Positions 12,674-15,121 of a stretch of DNA of 15,121 nt are shown here, in pieces. Below the pieces are notes generated by a model that saw nothing but the letters and a program-made list of their open reading frames with translations, did not search any database and was not told the origin of the DNA. Made by a program: the position numbers and the translations under genes. Each line of letters opens with the position of its first letter. The first letter of the stretch is position 1. The stretch is from Nanobdellota archaeon. Lineage in GTDB: Archaea; Nanobdellota; Nanobdellia; Pacearchaeales; GW2011-AR1. The stretch lies in the NCBI GenBank assembly GCA_018816625.1, contig JAHIVR010000076.1, positions 1-15,121 of the forward strand, in the 5' to 3' direction.

Positions 12674-13036
12674 ATGGACATATTAGACAACGCAATTCTT
12701 TGTAAGAAGTGCAATAAACAAATGAAGAAGGCTATTTTGATAAAAAATGGTTTTAAATTAAGGGTTGTTGTTTGTGAGAAGTGTCATGAGAAGGTTTTGC
12801 ATCCGGTAGATGAACAGGAATATAATAAATTTATAAACCTAAAAAATAGGGAGTTTAAGGTTAAGATGAGACTCGTGGGAAATAGTTATGCCGTTTCAAT
12901 ACCTAGAGAGATAGTAAATTTTATGCATGAACAGGAAAAAATGATGAACGACATGGTTAGGTTGTGTTTTGAAGAAGCGGGAAGAGTTAGTTTAAACTTT
13001 GGTGAAATTTTAAATAGGGGGAAGGAAAATGAGTAA
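12674..13036 (+). CDS. Zinc-ribbon plus AbrB/MazE-type protein
   Basis: A 120-aa protein. The N-terminal knuckle uses C10 and C13 (CKKC) and C34 and C37 (CEKC) for zinc. After a charged linker, FKVKMRLVGNSYAVSIPREIVNF (about 61-83) matches the swapped-hairpin AbrB fold, with the GNSxxVxIPxxI core. Such proteins bind DNA as dimers and act as transition-state regulators or antitoxins; no toxin gene is adjacent. It is the first gene of an operon with a 57-aa CxxC protein (overlap 8 nt) and CDC48. It may regulate the operon through the palindrome at 12505-12524. The start is the first ATG after the leader; it lacks a good Shine-Dalgarno. Confidence 0.75.
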   Translation: MDILDNAILCKKCNKQMKKAILIKNGFKLRVVVCEKCHEKVLHPVDEQEYNKFINLKNREFKVKMRLVGNSYAVSIPREIVNFMHEQEKMMNDMVRLCFEEAGRVSLNFGEILNRGKENE

Positions 13037-13202
13037 ATTTATTATAACTAATGTAGTAAGTTCGGCTGATTTGGAGGATTGTGTTTTGTGTCACACACAA
13101 ACTAGTGTTTTGAAGCAAACTCCAATACAAGAAAGAAGATTTTATGTTGAGGGTGCTGGACAGCTTTGTGAAGGTTGTTATAAAGAAACTTACGGAAAAT
13201 AA
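13029..13202 (+). CDS. 57-aa CxxC...CxxC zinc-binding protein
   Basis: A short complete frame between the AbrB and CDC48 genes: ATG 13029 overlaps the AbrB stop by eight nt, and its TAA lies one nt before the CDC48 ATG. C18/C21 (CVLC) and C47/C50 (CEGC) would bind one zinc as a treble-clef or ribbon, with GAGQLCEGCY resembling the zinc-knuckle of small ribbon proteins. The tight spacing on both sides and the GGGGGAAGGAAA purine tract upstream support it being translated. Function is unknown. It could be a CDC48 partner or a small regulator. Confidence 0.7.
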   Translation: MSKFIITNVVSSADLEDCVLCHTQTSVLKQTPIQERRFYVEGAGQLCEGCYKETYGK

Positions 13203-13203
13203 A

Positions 13204-15121
13204 ATGGCAAAAAATAAAATTCAATTAAAAGTAGTAGAGTCTTTAGCGGATGATGCGTATAAAGGTATTGCTAGGGTAGATTCTGAGATTATGAGGGAGT
13301 TGGGAATAAAGAGAGGAGATGTTATACTTATAAAAGGAAACAGAGAAACTGTTGCTATTGCTGATAGGGCTTATCCTGCCGATGTTGGGGAAGGGATAAT
13401 TAGAATTGATGGGATACTCAGAAGGAATGCTAAGACAGGGATAGGAGATGTTGTTGAAATTTCTAAGGTAGAGGTAAAAGAAGCAAGGAAGATAATTATT
13501 GCCCCTGCTCAAAAAGGGGTTATGGTTCAGGCCGATAACCCAAATTCTTTGAGGAATGGGCTTTTGGGAAGAACTCTTGTTAAAGGAGATATTGTTGTTC
13601 TTGGAGGAGTTCAAAGAAGAAGGGATTTATTTTCTGAAATGGGAATGGATGAGGAAATCGGTGGTTTATTCGGAGACATGTTCAATAATTTAGGAATGGG
13701 GAATCTTGGAGGGGGGATTACTCAGATAAGGTTTGTTGTTGTTAATACAAGTCCGAACCACCCTGTTATAATTACTGAAAATACAGAAGTTGCATTAAAT
13801 CCAAAAGCAGTAGATATTTCTGAAGAAAAAATTCCAGAAATCACTTATGAAGATATTGGAGGATTAGAAGATGAAATTAAGAAGATAAGGGAGATGGTGG
13901 AGATTCCAATGAAACATCCAGAGATTTTTGAAAAACTTGGAGTTGAGCCTCCAAAAGGAGTATTGCTTCACGGACCTCCTGGAACAGGAAAGACTTTACT
14001 GGCTAAGGCAGTAGCAAATGAGACTGATGCTAATTTTATTTTGCTGAATGGGCCAGAAGTTATGTCTAAATTTTATGGTGAGTCTGAAAAAAAGATAAGA
14101 GATTTATTTGAAGAGGCTGAAAAAACAGCTCCAACAATTATTTTTATTGATGAATTAGATGCTATTGCCCCTAAGAGAGAGGATGTTCAGGGAGAAGTAG
14201 AAAGAAGAGTTGTTTCACAAATATTAACTATGATGGATGGATTGAAAAATAGGGGGAAAGTTATTGTTATAGGTGCAACAAACAGAGTTAATGCTATTGA
14301 TTCTGCTCTTAGGAGGCCTGGAAGATTTGATAGAGAGATAGAGGTTGGGGTTCCTGATAAGAAAGGCAGAAGAACAATCTTGGGAATTCATACCAGAGGG
14401 ATGCCATTGAATAAAAGCGTGAATCTTGACGAGATAGCTAGTATTACCCACGGGTTTGTTGGGGCTGATCTTGAAGCTTTGGCAAAGGAAGCTGCAATGG
14501 GAGTTTTAAGAAAGTGGTTGCCTAAGATGAAATTAGATGGAGAGGAACAAATTCCTCAGGAAATACTTGAAAAGCTAATAATAAAACAAGAAGATTTTAC
14601 AGATGCATTAAAAACTGTTAGGCCCAGTGCAATGAGAGAAGTTTTAGTTGAAATTCCAAATGTTACATGGGAAGATGTTGGTGGATTGGAAAATGTTAAA
14701 CAAGAATTAAAAGAAGCTGTTGAGTGGCCGTTGAAGTATCCAGAGGGTTTTGCCAGACTTGGAATACGTCCTTCTAGAGGAATTCTTTTGTATGGTCCTC
14801 CTGGAACCGGAAAAACATTGATTGCCAAAGCTGTTGCAAAAGAAGCTGAAGCAAATTTCATACAGGTTAAAGGACCTTCTTTATTGAGCATGTGGGTTGG
14901 AAAAAGTTTGCCCTATAATGAAGAAATTATGGTAAGAGTTAATGGAGCGGTTAAAAGAATGAAAATTGGAGAGGTTGTAGAAAATAAGCTGGATGTAGAG
15001 GTATTGGCCTTTGACAAAAATAAAAAAATATCATTTACTCCGGTTGATGATCATATAAAACACAAATTAAATGAAAGATTATTGGAAATAACAACAAGGA
15101 CCGGAAGAAAAATTATAGTGA
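13204..15121 (+). CDS. cdc48: CDC48/VAT-family AAA+ ATPase with intein in D2 (partial)
   Basis: The open frame runs off the window (639 codons seen, intein included). The N domain (about 1-185) has double-psi-barrel features and a Gly/Met-rich insertion near 140-172. D1 Walker A is GPPGTGKT (257-264), Walker B IIFIDELDAI with D316 and E317, then ATNR and RRPGRFDREIEV. D2 Walker A is GPPGTGKT (531-538). CDC48 is a hexameric unfoldase that extracts and unfolds proteins, in archaea feeding the proteasome. After GPSLLSMWVGK the frame does not continue with the expected S-E-K helix but enters an intein at S568. It is the third gene of the operon. The D2 C-terminal half is beyond the window. Confidence 0.95.
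   Translation, partial: MAKNKIQLKVVESLADDAYKGIARVDSEIMRELGIKRGDVILIKGNRETVAIADRAYPADVGEGIIRIDGILRRNAKTGIGDVVEISKVEVKEARKIIIAPAQKGVMVQADNPNSLRNGLLGRTLVKGDIVVLGGVQRRRDLFSEMGMDEEIGGLFGDMFNNLGMGNLGGGITQIRFVVVNTSPNHPVIITENTEVALNPKAVDISEEKIPEITYEDIGGLEDEIKKIREMVEIPMKHPEIFEKLGVEPPKGVLLHGPPGTGKTLLAKAVANETDANFILLNGPEVMSKFYGESEKKIRDLFEEAEKTAPTIIFIDELDAIAPKREDVQGEVERRVVSQILTMMDGLKNRGKVIVIGATNRVNAIDSALRRPGRFDREIEVGVPDKKGRRTILGIHTRGMPLNKSVNLDEIASITHGFVGADLEALAKEAAMGVLRKWLPKMKLDGEEQIPQEILEKLIIKQEDFTDALKTVRPSAMREVLVEIPNVTWEDVGGLENVKQELKEAVEWPLKYPEGFARLGIRPSRGILLYGPPGTGKTLIAKAVAKEAEANFIQVKGPSLLSMWVGKSLPYNEEIMVRVNGAVKRMKIGEVVENKLDVEVLAFDKNKKISFTPVDDHIKHKLNERLLEITTRTGRKIIV
14905..15121 (+). mobile_element. Intein N-terminal part inserted in CDC48 D2
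   Basis: The insert begins SLPYNEEIMVRVNGAVKRM, a good splicing block A with Ser as residue 1, followed by KIGEVVE. The window ends in LLEITTRTGRKIIV, the beginning of block B (usually G-x-x-x-x-x-T-x-x-H). 72 residues are visible. It sits after WVGK, where CDC48 proteins usually read WVG(E/K)SEK; the extein serine after the insert would be the +1 nucleophile. Inteins self-excise from the protein and often carry a homing endonuclease; whether one is present is beyond the window. The intein was called from residues, not from a search. Confidence 0.88.

Noticed and set aside
12534..12684. 50-codon frame from GTG 12534 reading SLAKRGQRGDLKNLF across the leader
   Set aside because: Its bases are better explained by three strong hairpins, the end is A-rich Lys codons, and it overlaps the start of the AbrB gene. 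The K-R-G-Q similarity with 90-135 (MSKRGQSKEEIKDVLV) is noted but not enough.
13243..14891. Three minus-strand frames (13243-13614, 14224-14451, 14556-14891)
   Set aside because: They lie wholly inside the cdc48 reading frame on the other strand, which has full family motifs, and they show no protein-like features.

Overview
The window (AT-rich, roughly one-third GC by eye) looks like a chromosomal piece of an archaeon, most likely a small-genome DPANN-type lineage (Woesearchaeota/Pacearchaeota/Nanoarchaeota-like). Supporting this are an archaeal-type topoisomerase I with C-terminal zinc fingers, transcription factor S, an archaeal signal peptidase with a Ser/His active site, a CDC48-family AAA+ ATPase, and a tRNA-Lys with an intron at the archaeal position 37/38. 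Most genes carry a TATA-like box 25-29 nt before the ATG, implying leaderless transcripts. The lineage is inferred, since no 16S rRNA gene is present.

Layout. 1-330: a Cys-rich two-helix membrane protein with an unusual structured leader. 334-4165 (minus): a methyltransferase and topA overlapping by ATGA, preceded by a winged-helix/PLD-like regulator. A divergent promoter region with a palindrome separates these from a plus-strand cluster (4263-6084): an AAA_28-type P-loop NTPase, a radical SAM protein split by a -1 frameshift at a G run, and a CYTH phosphohydrolase, converging on a metallophosphoesterase. 6833-9407: a small winged-helix protein, CTP synthase and a stand-alone MgtE-type membrane domain. 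9475-9661: intron-bearing tRNA-Lys(CUU) behind a near-exact copy of its own 5' third and an inverted copy. 9671-11061: a cupin, TFS and signal peptidase. 11142-11774: two small unknown genes with homopolymer frameshifts. 11815-12444: a transglutaminase-like unknown protein. 12445-15121: a structured leader and an operon of a zinc-ribbon/AbrB protein, a 57-aa CxxC protein and CDC48, whose D2 domain is interrupted by an intein that runs off the window end.

Most notable. (1) A hairpin with a conserved 12-nt loop core and compensatory stem changes occurs twice, in the leaders of the first gene and of the CDC48 operon; these are the only two genes here with an apparent long structured 5' leader. 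It is a candidate cis-regulatory RNA. (2) The tRNA-Lys leader has a copy/antisense/copy arrangement that could form mutually exclusive structures. (3) The NTPase-radical SAM-CYTH operon pairs two domains that, as I recall, are fused in animal TTD14 proteins. (4) The CDC48 intein. (5) Several frameshifts lie in G or T runs, which could be assembly errors or real; read data would decide.
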